Assembly (NCBI GenBank): GCA_029959085.1
Contig: JARWIR010000002.1
Span: forward strand, 76,784,224 to 76,848,223
Source: Nemophila menziesii
Taxonomy: Eukaryota > Streptophyta > Magnoliopsida > Boraginales > Hydrophyllaceae
Length of the DNA: 64,000 bases
Direction: 5' to 3'
Every line of letters starts with the position of its first letter. Position 1 is the first letter of the stretch. The notes under the pieces were generated by a model. That model made no database searches, was not told the DNA's origin, and was given only the letters and a program-made list of their open reading frames with translations. This document shows positions 23,626 through 35,831 of the stretch, piece after piece. The translations under genes were made by a program, and so were the position numbers.

Positions 23626-24860
23626 TATAATCCACAACAACTAAATAGGTTAAGCCATCGATTCAAGCAGGTTTTCTAGGATGAATGTTACCTCTTCAAT
23701 ATATGCAGTGATCAAATGATTAAAAGATGTGTTCATGAGAATGAGATACAAAAGATCGTTGCAAATTGTCATGGCTCACCATATGAGGGACACTTCAAGG
23801 GCGATAGAACCGTAACAAAAGTCCTTTAATTCGGGTTGTATTGGCCCCTTATGCACAAATATTGCCATTGGTCGTCCAGAGTTGTGAAAGATGCCAATTC
23901 ACTAGCAATATATCAAAAAGGGATGAGATGCCACTCAACAACGTGTTAGAAGTAGAAACCTTTGATGTATGGGGAATAGATTTCATGGTACCGTTCATTC
24001 CTTCCCATGAGAATCTATATATTTTGCTAGCAGCAGACTATGTTTCCAAGTGGGTAGAAGCAGTGGCAACACCAAAGAACAATGCCAAGACTGTTGTCAC
24101 GTTCCTCAAATCCAATATATTCTCAAGACATGAAACGCAATGTGTTCTCATCATTCATAAAGGTACACACTTCATCAAGGTTTAGTTGAGAGTTGCTCTT
24201 TGTAAGTTGGGGGGTGAGACGCAACACATCAACAGGTTATCATCCCCAAACTAACAGTCTAGATGAGGTCTCTAATCGAGAGATCAAATCTATTATAGAA
24301 AATATTGTGAACAAAAATAGGAAAGACTGGTCAAATAAGCTTGACGACACTCTCTGGGCCTATAAAACAGCCTTCATAATACCAGTGAGAGCATCTCCAT
24401 ATTGCATGGTCTACAACAGGACCTGTCATCTTCCTATCGAGATTGAATTTCAAGCTTGTTTGGCTACCAAATATTTGAACCTTAATGAAAAATTAGCGGG
24501 TAAACAAAGGATGATGTAGTTGAATAAGTTAGATGAATTCTATTTTCACGCCTATGACAATTCACGTCTATACAAGGAGAAAACAAAAGGATGGCATGAC
24601 AAGCATATTCGTATGAAAAAGTTTGATATAGGAAAGAGAATACTCCTATACAATTCAAGATTCTCGAACTATCTAGAGAAACTCAAGTCCCGTTGGGGAG
24701 GACCATACATTGTTATGAAAGCCACACTCATGGTGAGATTGAAACCAAACATCCAATAGAACAACAAACTTTTATGATCAATGGTCAACGCCTTAAAATA
24801 TACCATGAGAGTGGTGATATCACACAAGAGGAAGTAGTGTACCTCCTCGAAGTCGAGTAA
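23626..24860 (+). pseudogene. Gypsy pol: integrase
   Basis: Pieces in several frames give the zinc-binding head (HGSPYEGHF near 23770, CERCQ near 23880), the catalytic core (FDVWGIDFMVPF with the first Asp, at 23841-24185) and a HPQTNSLDEVSNREIKS block with the catalytic Glu (24193-24519). A C-terminal region at 24520-24759 includes RWGGPYIV. The second catalytic Asp region reads IHKGTHFI in place of SDGGTHF, so it is lost. At about 24865-24910 the CGTCGAACTTTACCGACG leader-like block typical of this lineage's 3' end begins. Confidence 0.82.
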
Positions 24861-27178
24861 CCTGAGGTAACACGTCGAACTTTACCGACGTTAACCAAAA
24901 GTTCCCTTTAGAGACATCCCTTATTTAATTTCTTTTCTAGTTTAAATTTACATTTTGTAGGGTTTCTTAAGTTAGTATTTAATTTTTATGTGTTTACAAG
25001 CTAATATAAGAGAAAAGCATTGTTTAATTGTGTAGGAATACAAAAATTCTGAGTTAAAGAAAAATTTCACGAACAAGACAGCATTTTGTTGCGGTATACC
25101 GCGCCTTACCTGCGGTGTTCCGCACGCTGAAAACTGTCACAATGGTCTGGGATATCCGGTCCACATGCGAGACCAAGGAGAATAAAACCGTCTCAAAGGT
25201 TTGTCAAAAATCACGTTTTTATGCAAGAGTAAGCAGTTTGGTGCGGTATACCTAGCTATACTTGCGGTGTACCACATTGAAAATAATTTCTTCATTTGTA
25301 AAGGACCATGACACAGTTCGAAGGACAGAACAACAACACCCTGCGGTATACCGCAAGAGACGTGTTATGTACAGTAGTAGATCGGTTTCAAAAGTGATAA
25401 AAGAGCCCTTATGGATTCTAACTATACAAAACCTAATCCTAAACTCTTTCCACTACACCAAATTTTTTTTTTAGTCCCAAACCTTATAAAACACCCTGAA
25501 GCTTGAACAAGCCTTCAAACAACACAAAAACACCACCAAATCCTTCCTATCTTCCATAAACACATAATCACCATCAAATCCATTCCATAACACCACAAAA
25601 CACCAAAGACCATCAAGCTTTCAAGATTTATTCCATAACAAGTAAACTTATTCCTTCCTCTATTATTCACATTCCACCACCCATAGAACAACTTCAAGAC
25701 ACACCAGTCATTCATAACTTTATTCATACTTGGTGCATCTTGAGTTGTGGGTTAGTAAAGATGACATGAAGAACATGTGCTATAGATTATAAGAGAAAAT
25801 GTTGTATCTTAGGAAAGAAAAATAATTTACCTGGACATACAAAAAAAAATCCATCATCATTTATGAGCCAATTGAAAAGAAGTCAAAACTCGAGGTAACT
25901 ACACAACCACCACATGAATATAACATGAGAAAGAGAGTGCCAGCCAAACCAAAAGAAAAGAAACCAATAGTCAAGGATCAAATTTTATCTTCAAATATTC
26001 AAGTAAAATCAAATGAGGTTGTATCAAAACCTCCGGAATGGGTAGCAATGTTGATGAGAAGAATCGCCACTTTAGAAGAAAGGAATCACTGTTGCATCAT
26101 GCTACAATTGAAGATAAACAACAATACTGATAGAATCATGGCTATGTTGGAAATCAAGACGATTCTCTTTCTGCTTATGAATGGCAAATCATGATTTTCA
26201 GTCGAGTAACATCTCCTAATCCTTCTCCTTAATTGCTTATGTGTTAGTTAGTTTTAATTTAAATTTTATTTTATTTATCGAGTCTTTTTTAGCCGTGGGG
26301 ACACAAATATGTTTTGATTTGGGGGTGGGGATTCGTTGTCCTCGTCTTCCTTTTGTTTTTAGCATAAAATTTAAATTTTTTAGGGTTAGGAATTGGCATA
26401 GAACATGATGAATGTCCCTATTGAGCATGTTTTAAATTAGGTCAATTATATTAGGTAGTATGTTTTTCAACAGTGTCACAACGCCCCTTTGTTATGCATG
26501 CTTGAAAACAAGAAGTAAAGGATAGGGAAGATTAATGCGCAACATGTAAGAAGAAAAGTTGAATCTTAGGGAGTCATGAGAGATTTGTAGAACGTGAGGT
26601 CTGAAATTAGTTGATAAACCCGCTTAATCTATGAACTAAAAGTGAAAAAAGTAATGAGATCTAGTAAGTTAGAAAAATGATTAAGGCAGATCTTTCATGA
26701 GCCACTTGAATCTTTTAGCTTTCTCACCCGTTTTAATTGAATATTATTATCTGTCCCAGCCTATTCTGAGCCTTTCTAATGTCTTTTATTAGCCCTATTA
26801 CATGACATACCCATTAGTTTATATGACTTATCCATATGACCCGCACTCGAATCGCAACCCGGAGACAAGTCGTTTTAGAGCTTGAGTTTGGGGTGGTGTG
26901 CGTCATCAATGGGGAACATTGGGTTTAGGAAAGTTTGAACTTTAATTGTGATTTGATTGATGATGAGTTTATTGTAACCCTTTGCCGGGGTGAAAGAAAA
27001 AATATTGAAAAGAAATATGATGAAAAAATAGCATGATATCTCGCACTAACAATAGAATCATAGCTAACTATCAAAAGGGGAAAATGATGTAAAAAAATAT
27101 ATGAATTGGACTAGCAAAGTGGAAATTATTATGTAATCATCATAGAAGGTTTTAGTGGGTTATTTGGGGGGATACAAA
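24861..27178 (+). other. 3' internal region of the gypsy element, with a palindrome cluster
   Basis: After the integrase there is a non-coding stretch with GCGGTATACCGC palindromes (25091-25355). A short Lys/Pro-rich open frame follows at 25925-26194 (89 codons, MRKRVPAKPKEKKP start), at the position where Athila elements may carry an extra ORF; I see no envelope-type signature in it. The remainder contains GTGGTGTGCGTCATCAATGG-like sequence typical of the 3' untranslated part. It leads to GGGGGG-rich DNA before the LTR at 27179. Confidence 0.55.
25091..25355. repeat. GCGGTATACCGC palindrome cluster
   Basis: Perfect palindrome GCGGTATACCGC at 25091-25102 and TGCGGTATACCGCA at 25342-25355. 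Between them are the imperfect TGCGGTGTTCCGCA (25111-25124) and two diverged half-copies near 25242-25275. Similar clusters, with different bases, occur in two other retroelements in this window. Confidence 0.75.
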
Positions 27179-28699
27179 TGATGTCTCCATATTTGTGATA
27201 TATTAATCTATACTCGAGACATCATTTTAGAGTTATTTAGTTATTCATTTTGGGAATTTTTCTTTTATTTATACTTTGCACTTTCTTGTCTAGTTTTAGG
27301 TGTTTTGCTATTTTGTGAGATTTTGCGTGTAATTGGTGTGTTATTTGTGTAGCACTTAGGTATATGAAAGCTATTACACCTATAAAAATGATTTGAAGTG
27401 GAAAAGGAAAGGAAATCCCTTGGTCAGAGTAAAAAAGGATAAGTTTAGATATATTTGGAAAGTAAAGAAGCTGCCAAAACTGCATATACATCCACTAATT
27501 AATTTACTGTATAAAAACAATCTGTAATTAGGAAGATTTTTTTATATTAGCAGATAGATATTTCAAACGTGGTCGTTTCCATATAAAGAACGTCAAAATC
27601 CGATAAGTAACGAAGGAGATATGACCAAATCAAAATTCGCTAAGGTTTATTCCTTCCTACAAGTTAGGAATACGAATTTTGGTAAGATCGGAACTCCTTA
27701 ACTTGGGTATTACTCCTAATTTCGACCAAGGGACTATATATACCCATTCCTACCTTAGAGAAATCAACTATTAGCCAGTCCTTAATCATCAAAAGACCAA
27801 GAGGAAGCTTACATCAATAGAAGATAAGATCCGAAGGAATTGGGCAACCATTCATGCCTTTCCAATCCTTCAAATTTGTAATTTATTTTCTTTCTTTCTT
27901 TAGTATGAACTAATTCTATTTAGCTTGAGATTAGAATACGGGTATGAACCCTAGACTTGTTTTACATCTATTATAATTTGGGATGTCTTTTACATCTAAT
28001 TGAAATTAGTGTTGCTATCTCTGTTTTTACGTGCTTTGACTTATCTCCCGCCCTAATCTTGATCACGTTAGGACTGTCTAAATATTAGTTAGATGGTCAT
28101 CCGAAAGGGGTGTCTAATTATTGAAACACCACATAAATGTCTAGTGTGCGGTAGTGATTAGGAAGGGCTTGTCTAACTAGATAGTCCCTAGGGTTTGAGA
28201 TTAACCAACGATCATTACACAGGGTCCCCTTACCCAAGTCCCATGGTAATTTTTAGGTCGTCACCTAAGTCCAACTGGAAGGGGGTTAGGAGGAATATAG
28301 AATCATGGCTATTGCATATCACACAATTCTCCCTTACATAAATAGGTTATAAAACAACGCTAATGGGGATTACTTGTTAGATCTCGAGTTAAACTCTCAT
28401 ACTATCTTCTTTCTCTTTATTTTTTCCTGCCTTAACTTTATTAGTTAATTTATAGAGTCTTAAAAATCAAACAAATATTTCAAAGTCTTTTATTTCTTGC
28501 GTATTATTCTTCTAGCTTTCTTAGTTGCACTTTATATTGCATAAGTTGTTCCTAACTTTCGTAATCTCTGAGTAACAAATTCATCTTATCATTAAAACTT
28601 GCGTACGACCTGTGAGACTTGCAGTGAGTAATGTGTTTTGGTTACGGTATTAGTTGCATCTTTATTTATCATTATTTTATCACGCCCTAATCGACACCA
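27179..28699 (+). mobile_element. LTR, same family, copy B (probably solo)
   Basis: A 1,521-bp unit from TGATGTCTCC to ACACCA. The flanks ACAAA (27174-27178) and ACGAA (28700-28704) match at 4 of 5 bases, suggesting a solo LTR inside the 3' region of the gypsy element. The terminal hairpin arms TGATGTCTC and GAGACATCA (27216-27224) are perfect. TATATATA at 27735-27742 is the presumed promoter. Confidence 0.78.
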
Positions 28700-29276
28700 A
28701 CGAATCAGAAACATCAAAATTGGGTTTAGTGAGAACATCTTAGAGTGAAACTCTAGTTTAATAAATGCTTCTTATTATGCACAAGTGTTCTTTTAGCATG
28801 TTTAATGAGTAGTTACCATAACTTGGGCATCTTTGTAATGTCTATCCTATAGGTTGTATATGTGTTGATCTATTTTAGGTTAAAGATTAAATGATTGAGG
28901 TTTTGAGTTGTGATTAATTTGTACCAAAATGCTAATGTACAAGTATTTATTGACCAAAATCCCCTATAGCACATGGATAAAGACTTAAATTGAGGTGGAA
29001 TATCACCATTATTCGAGTGTAGAGGTCTATATTTTAACGATTGTCAATTAAGTAATCCAAAAACTCATTTGATGTATGAATCATCAATTTTTTAGGAATA
29101 GTCTGGCAAATGAGAGAAATATTGTTGACCTAGGTGGTGGACCAGTAGCTCACGTGTGATAGGCTTTGAGATCATATTAACCCCCAAGTAAAACACCATA
29201 TACAATTAGTAGAGAACCCAAAACAACCCAAATTGGTTAAGCAAAAGTATAAGATTCCCAAATTCTTGAACCATTA
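28700..29276. other. Spacer between LTR copies B and C
   Basis: No PBS directly after copy B and no coding sequence. It reads like the continuation of the gypsy 3' region interrupted by copy B, so I do not treat B and C as one short two-LTR element. Confidence 0.45.
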
Positions 29277-29827
29277 TGATGTCTCCATTTATGTGATAGA
29301 ATAATCTAGTCATGAGACATCATTTTAGGGGTATTTAGTACTTAGTTTTGGGATTTTCCCCCATTTATTTATGTTTTACACTTTCCTATCTAGTTTTAGG
29401 TATTTTCCTATTTTTAAAGATTTTGCGTGTAATTTGTGTTTTATATCTGTATAACTTAGGTATTTGGAAGCTAATACACCTTGGTATGATGATAAGAAGT
29501 TAATAAAGCAAGAAAACCCCCTAGTCATGATGAAAAAGGAAACTACAGATAGATTTGGAAAGTAAAATTGAGCTTTCCAGACAAGAAGAGTTCTAGTATA
29601 TTAAATGATTTAGAAAATCGACAAGGAATTTGAAGGAGCCCTTTGAGATTCAGAATGGTATTTGAATTGTGGTAGTTTCGATACCAATATCACTAGATTT
29701 GTAGTTGTAATAAAGAAGGTATGGATTTTACAAGATCAATGGGCCAATGAGTCCACTATTTTAGGAAAACGAGTTTTAGTTGGATTTAGACTCTAATACT
29801 TAGTATTTATCACTAATTTCGTTCAAG

Positions 29828-29882
<55 letters not shown>

Positions 29883-30901
29883 ACTTCCACTTTTACCTTA
29901 AGAGAATCATCCTCGCTCAGTCCCTAGTCATAATTCAACCTAGAAATAATCAAGAGCAAGTGAGAAGTAGAGAAGAAGGAGTTGGAAGTTGACCATGCCA
30001 TTCCAACCTTTCCCGATTATCACTTTTCAGTAATTAGTATAGTATTCTTACTTTGTTTTATCTTTTGGACATGAATATGATATTTGTAACATCTTGTTTT
30101 TCTTTCCTTAGTATGAACTAATTCTATTTAGCCTGAGAATAACATATGGGTATGAACCCTAGACTTGCTTTATATGTTCTTTGAATTTGGGATTTATGTT
30201 TAAATGAATTGATAGTGATAGCTCTGTATAATGTGCTCTGATCTGATGTTTGTAAATCTTGTGGTGTGCAACATATAGGGTTACCCCATTAGTAGTTGGA
30301 TAGTCTCCCTAACTAGGGATATAATTATAGAAACACCACATAATCGTCTAGTGTGCGGTAGTGATCCCGACGGGGTTGCCTAACTAGATAGTCACTAAGG
30401 TCAGTTTTAACCACCGATCATTGCGCAGGGTCCCCTTACCCAAGTCCCCTGGAAGTGTTGAGGTTGCCTCCTAAATCAGCACTAACGGGAGTTAGGAGGA
30501 ATATACAATCCTGGCTGCTGCGTATATATCACACAATTCTCCCTTAGATAATAATCATAGAACAAGGCTACTAAGGACTACTTACTAATTCTCGAGCTAA
30601 ACTCTCATACGTTTTCTCTTCCATATTTTATTTTCCTCTCTTTATATTTAGTCTTTAGTTTGATTAGTTAATTTTTTTAGAGTCATAAAATCCAAAAAAA
30701 TATTTTAGTGTCTTTATCGTATTATTATTCAACTTTTTTTATTGCCCTTAGTAATTACATTAATTATAGCATACATTAATTATAGCATACTTACACATTA
30801 CCTGCAACCGATTCGTTCACTTGCAGAGAGTTTATCGTAGTGGTAATTAGGTGTTTGTTTTAGCTATTTATATTGTTATATTATCACACCCTTGCCCACC
30901 A
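29277..30901 (+). mobile_element. LTR, same family, copy C, with an expanded TATA region
   Basis: A 1,625-bp unit from TGATGTCTCC to CCCACCA with perfect hairpin arms (second arm 29314-29322). Flanks CATTA and CATCC match at only 3 of 5, so the duplication is uncertain. An (AT)n run at 29830-29880 sits where copies A and B have a short TATA box. A small 16-bp duplication (ACATTAATTATAGCAT) occurs near 30764-30790. Confidence 0.75.
29830..29880. repeat. (AT)n microsatellite in the LTR promoter position
   Basis: About 51 bp of uninterrupted AT repeat, about 553 bp from the LTR start. Confidence 0.9.
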
Positions 30902-31550
30902 CATCCTATTTCTCCCTTTACTTGTTATACCTGTTTCTCGTTGTAGCTTGATAGACATTGAGTTTCTCATAGTAGTATAGTGTACGTACCCTTCTTTGGA
31001 TAAGACCCTTATGTAACATCAAACCGCTTTAGCTATATCCTATTTTCTATGTTAATCAATATGTTGGGTGATACTTATTTTCGTTACTTTACACAGTGTG
31101 ACCTCGTAATTACTTGGAAAATAAATTGAAACACTCGCGGACAATATTCTATACATTAGTATTAGAAGGTGGATCAACAATTTGCACTTGCAACACAAAA
31201 TGTATAAAAATCATCATCATCATACAATTCAGTTGGTAAAAGGATATATCAATGTTACTATTAGTACTTACCATAACAAATTTGTTTATGATGTACCAAA
31301 TAGTCCAACATGATTAGACTAATTTTGTGGAAGTATTCTTTTCTGAGTAGCACACTAAGTAACTATTCTATAGTTGGCTATTGAAATTGGGGCCTACAAA
31401 TAAAATCATCAGGTTAGGTCTGTCTCTTAATTGTGTGTTTATTATTAGTCATTTCATATATTCTTCAATAAGTTAATTTTTGAATATATCGGTATATCCA
31501 TTTACATACACTGGTTCGATTAATAACACATATGACAGATTGTGTGAGAA
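30902..31550. other. Spacer, no gene seen
   Basis: AT-rich sequence with no supported feature. Confidence 0.5.
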
Positions 31551-31586
31551 TCGAACTTAGATTTTTTTTTCAAATTCGAACTTAGA
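31551..31586 (-). repeat. Poly(A) micro-insertion with 11-bp duplication
   Basis: TCGAACTTAGA at 31551-31561 and 31576-31586 flanks 14 bp: a T run followed by CAAAT, read on the minus strand as ATTTG-poly(A). Confidence 0.5.
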
Positions 31587-32038
31587 AATATAAGTAAAGA
31601 TAAATATCACCCTTATTTGTTTTTTCCCTATATCATTCCTTATGTGGAGGTCTTAAGTACTAATCAAATAGTTTTTCTCCTAATTATTTATTTTCTCTTT
31701 CTTTTATCTAATGTCATATATGAGGCAAAATAAAGGTGAAACAAATAGAGGTAATATATAACGATGCTCTAGAAATAAACTAATCTATATACGAAACACA
31801 TTCATTTACGTGTCCAATAGGTTGACTTGTGCCGATCAGATAGCTAAACAACATCTTAGAGGCGTGTTGTTTGGTAATTGGATGCATAATTCTAATTTCT
31901 AGTTGGCGAAAATAGTTTTTAACGATTCAAAATCAGAAAGTATTAGTTTGGATAATTGTAATTTTTTACGTTATTGTCGCGTTTTATGAAATTCATGTAG
32001 GTTGACTTTATTTTATGCTATAATACTTATCCCAAATA

Positions 32039-32081
32039 TATGCTAATGTGCGTCCAAAAAAAATAAATACTATGCTAATGT
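32039..32081 (+). repeat. Poly(A) micro-insertion with 11-bp duplication
   Basis: TATGCTAATGT at 32039-32049 and 32071-32081 flanks 21 bp starting GCGTCC-poly(A) and ending TAAATAC. Confidence 0.5.
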
Positions 32082-32126
32082 CATTTTTCTTTTAAAATAA
32101 TTAATCAGTTTAGCAAATTAAAGTGG

Positions 32127-32356
32127 GTGATATATAGCATTACTCTAATAGTTAGACATGTCATGGGGTGGGTAGACTTACTGGGTGTTTTGTTTTGGTT
32201 GGTTTCATATTTTTAAAAGATTCCCACGCGCATTTTACTCCTGCCCTCTTTGTAAAACTGCTACTTTTCTTCTTATGCCAACAATTCCTACCTTTCTATC
32301 TATCTCTCTTTCTCTCTCTCTATCTCTTTCAATCCCTCTCCTCTCTCTCTCTCTCG
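32127..32356 (+). promoter_or_regulatory. Presumed promoter and CT-rich leader of the CFL1-like gene
   Basis: A TATA-like GATATATAGC lies at about 32129, about 315 bp before the start codon. It is followed by a (CT)n-rich tract at about 32295-32356, a common feature of plant 5' leaders. A short upstream open frame begins at 32168. The transcription start is inferred, not seen. Confidence 0.4.
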
Positions 32357-32444
32357 ATAAATCTTGTTTCTGTTTTAGTGGGTGTGCAATACAGTTTTAA
32401 TTTGGTGGTATAGTTAGTTATAAGGTTAAGATAGATCAAAAGAT

Positions 32445-33399
32445 ATGACAGGACCAAACATGTCTACAATCACAGCCTCCTTAGAGAGAGCTCTTCAAAA
32501 CTGTTCCTTGAACCACCACCAATACTATCAAAGCAGTAGCAGCAGTAATAGTAGCAACACCACCCACCGTGGTGGAGGAGGAGGTGGAATTAGCCGGACA
32601 TCAAGTTCAGATATGAAAGATAATCAACTTCAAAATGAACCCACCTTAGAACTCAATTCTAATGTCTCCATGCCTTACCATTGGGAACAATGCCTCGATT
32701 TAAAGGTTCGTCTTTCCCGTTTAATTCGATCTTTTTTACGTTTTTATGGGTTAAGACTAATTCTCGCTTAAATAATTGAATTTTTCTTTTGCATTTATTA
32801 TAAGTAAAAGTACAAAGATTGTTTTGTTATGTCCTTTACTTGAGCATTTATTGCCTTAAAAACCTTAACAGATCTTGCACTTACTTCACTTTCTTGTTTT
32901 CCTTCTTTGTACAATGTATTATGTTTTATCTTATTTAATTTCTCCCATATTTATTACCTGCTCCCTCTCCTATATATTGTGAGATTACACCGGGTCAAAC
33001 AAACCCAAAAAAAGGGCTGAAACTTTTATTCCTTTTTGTTTACAGACAGGTGAGGTATATTATATTAACTGGAGAACAGGGATGAAAGCAAAAGAGGATC
33101 CAAGAGTTGGAGCAGAGTTAAGTGGCCCTGAAGTTTACTCGGAAGATGATTGTTCATACGACAGTGAAGGTTCATCAACAGAATCATCTTCTTCATCTTC
33201 AAGAGTGGACCAACAATACAAGAATATTAATGTAAATCTTAATGTTAATGAAAGGTGTAATGAGCGTGACAATGTGCTTGTAGTAACAGGGTGCAAAACC
33301 TGTTTAATGTATTTCATGGTGCCTAAACAAGTTGAAGATTGCCCTAAATGTTGCGGACAGCTTCTTCACTTTGATAGGTCAGAAAATGGTTCCCCTTAA
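32445..33399 (+). CDS. WW-like domain protein, CURLY FLAG LEAF 1 (CFL1)-like, two exons
   Basis: Exon 1 is 32445-32705 and exon 2 is 33046-33399, joined in phase 0 across a GT-AG intron (AAAG/GTTCG, TTTACAG/ACA), giving 204 residues. The N-terminus contains a conserved ITASLERALQNCSL block, then Ser- and Gly-rich low complexity. A WW-like domain spans the splice site, at about residues 76-107. It has the first Trp (80), the aromatic pair (Tyr92-93), Asn95 and Pro106; the usual second Trp position is not Trp, as in CFL1 proteins. A Ser-rich acidic stretch follows. A C-terminal CxxC..CPKC motif (Cys170, 173, 186, 189) looks zinc-binding. Known family members are plant regulators that bind HD-ZIP IV factors and affect cuticle development; that role here is inference. 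A second in-frame ATG at 32460 could be the start. The gene looks intact and sits between transposon-rich blocks. Confidence 0.88.
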
Positions 33400-34222
33400 A
33401 CCATTCTTAATTTTAACCTCTTTATGATTATTTTTTTTGTTTTTATTTTTATTTTTTAAATTTTCGATGATGTATTGGGATCAAACTTTACAAGTTTAGT
33501 GACTGTTCTATGTAACGAAAGAAAAATTTGTATGGTTGTTAATTTTGATTTTGTGAAATTAGACAAAATGGGGTGTGATTGTGGTTGTGATCTCTTCTTG
33601 CGATGCTATTATTTCTAATTCTGTTATTAATTTGTTTTACGTGATGAATTAACTAATTAAAGTTGTTTACATGATACCTAAAATGATAATAGGAAGTTCA
33701 GGTCAACCACTTGACATGGAAACCAAAAAAAGAGTAGTATCATAGTGATATGTAGTTTAGTTTTTTATTTGAATAATATGTAATATTAAATATTATAAAA
33801 TTTGATTATTATAAAATGTTTCTAACCACTGAATAACCATTAACCTTTGGTCCTTTAAAAAAACAAAATTAATGTCAATATATACGTTATTGAATAGTGA
33901 CAAAAACCTATAAAGATTAATATATATTTCTCTCTTAAAGGAGAAAAATCTAGAAAAATAAAATAAAATTTAGGAGTATTTATTGATATTTTTTTTTGAA
34001 ACATTTTCAAAAAATGCCTGCTTGCCTGAAATCAACTAGTAACTTCTTCAATCTGCTTGAAGTATTACCAATCACCGTCATTATTTGTTATATGTTTTTT
34101 AACTAAAGAAATATAAAAAAAACTTAACACTCTAAATCATTCATCAATTATATATTTTAAATAAAAAAAAATCTATTCTTCTTCTCCCCCTCTCTCTTTT
34201 CTTCTTCTTTTCCAGTACAATC
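33400..34222. other. Downstream spacer of the CFL1-like gene
   Basis: AT-rich, T-tract containing DNA just after the stop probably holds the 3' UTR and polyadenylation signals. I could not single out one signal. No other gene seen. Confidence 0.45.
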
Positions 34223-34233
34223 CCCAGATACAA

Positions 34234-34498
34234 TTTTTTTTTTTTTTTTTCGATGTATGGGTGTCCGGGCCAGCTTACGCGCACCACGACTAATCCCATA
34301 GAAAATATACACGTCTCCTCATGCATACTCCCACTTAATCAGAACTAGGTTACCCATGTTCAGGGAGGAGACTCGAACCATGCACCCCTTGCTTACCCCC
34401 TTTAAGGGCTCAAGAAATAACACGGCTGAGAGGATTCGAACCCTGTACCTCCTAGTTGAGAGACAGGGTCCTGGCCACTGAGCTAGTCTCAATGGTTG
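34234..34498 (-). mobile_element. Au-like SINE with perfect 11-bp target duplication
   Basis: On the minus strand: a good A box (TAGCTCAGTGGCCA) and B box (GGGTTCGAATCC) near the 5' end, a second B-box-like GGTTCGAGTCTC about 75 bp later, then the GGACACCCATACATCG end and poly(A). The ending resembles the Au SINE family of angiosperms. CCCAGATACAA flanks it perfectly (34223-34233, 34499-34509). At 265 bp it is longer than usual monomeric plant SINEs; the extra B box suggests a composite. Confidence 0.82.
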
Positions 34499-34509
34499 CC
34501 CAGATACAA

Positions 34510-35831
34510 ATTTATCAATACATCATGGTTCATACAAAATTTCCAGGCCATCCATATAAGTCCTCTTCATTAAAAAAAAAAAAATTCTTCTCCCTTTTTA
34601 ATCTTCTTGACGATGTCTAGAAGATTCACAAAACTCACGACATACCTTTCCAAATTTTAAATAATGTAAAACATTAAACCTCAAACACATATTCACAGCT
34701 CACCCCCCACCCCTACTCAATCGCTCGCCTACACATGGATAGCCGCTCTAATACACATTGATAACCTCTTTACCAACAAAAAAATCACGCTATTCTCAGC
34801 GCATCCTTATTCTTGTTGATAGGGAAAACATACATTTGATTCAAGACGAGATAACTAGAAAGGCTGCAAAGCTCCATGCGGCGAGCGAAAAGGTCCTTTG
34901 ACAATCTCGATAAGAATGAGGGTCACGGGGATTATCCTTCCCCATAGATTATAAGGTAAATATAGTAGAATCAGGTCAAGCAATACTGGCCCACGTCGCC
35001 TGAGTCGTGGGTAGTTTTTCGTCCCCCACAAACTCCAATCCTGAGAAACTAGGAAGACGAGGTGGTGGGAGCTAGCTACCTATAAATAACTCTATAAATA
35101 GGGATATAATTGTATTGAAAAGAAAAAAACTATAATCCATACTATTTTACGCTATTCTCTGTATAATGAAGATAAACTTCATTCTCTTGTTGTTTAGATA
35201 CCTTTACCTGGATTGTCAAATCGTTTATACTTATATATTGTATTCGACTTATATTTCTTCATGGTTTGACACCCCGAAGGTGCAACACAGTTGACACATA
35301 CACACACTCACTCAAAAAAACACAAAAAAATTACACTGTTAAAATTTGCCTAACCCATTGAGATACCACCTAACTAATATCGAAATCCAATTTTGCATCG
35401 CCATGGAAAATAAAGACCTTGCTCGCATCCTTTGTCCAACCCAACATGTAGACAATCACCTTTCGCGAAGGTCTCATCGAGGAGTCACCGTTCGCGCTAA
35501 AGGAGGGGTGCTTCCCCAATCCAGCTAAGGAATATCAGGAGTGAATAACCTAGAGTAGCAAACACAAAATTCGAGGCGACCACATCAACCTCCAAGGTAC
35601 ACGACTTAGTCTCTCATTAGCAAGACTAATAATTATGTGTATCATGCAAACCCTAGGTTTCCAACAATAGTTGTATATATATATATATATGGATTATTCG
35701 ATAAGACCTATCCAAGTTTGCTAATTAGACTGCATAACAATATTATAACCTATTTTTAGTGTAAATATATGATTATATATTTGCATGCTCACCAGTTATA
35801 CAAAACAGGACTTGATTCAACCCTTGAGAAG
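34510..35831 (+). other. Possible decayed LTR and leader of a gypsy element
   Basis: About 34814-35289 runs from TGTTGATAGG to GCAACACA, has CTATAAATAGG at about 35090 and lies next to leader-like sequence, as an LTR would. I find no target duplication, PBS or second copy. A 60-codon frame at 35346-35528 matches no family I recognise. The rest shows nothing. Confidence 0.3.

Noticed and set aside
27179..30901. LTR copies B and C as one short non-autonomous element with a 577-bp interior
   Set aside because: No primer-binding site follows copy B, no clear polypurine tract precedes copy C, and copy B has its own near-duplication (ACAAA/ACGAA).
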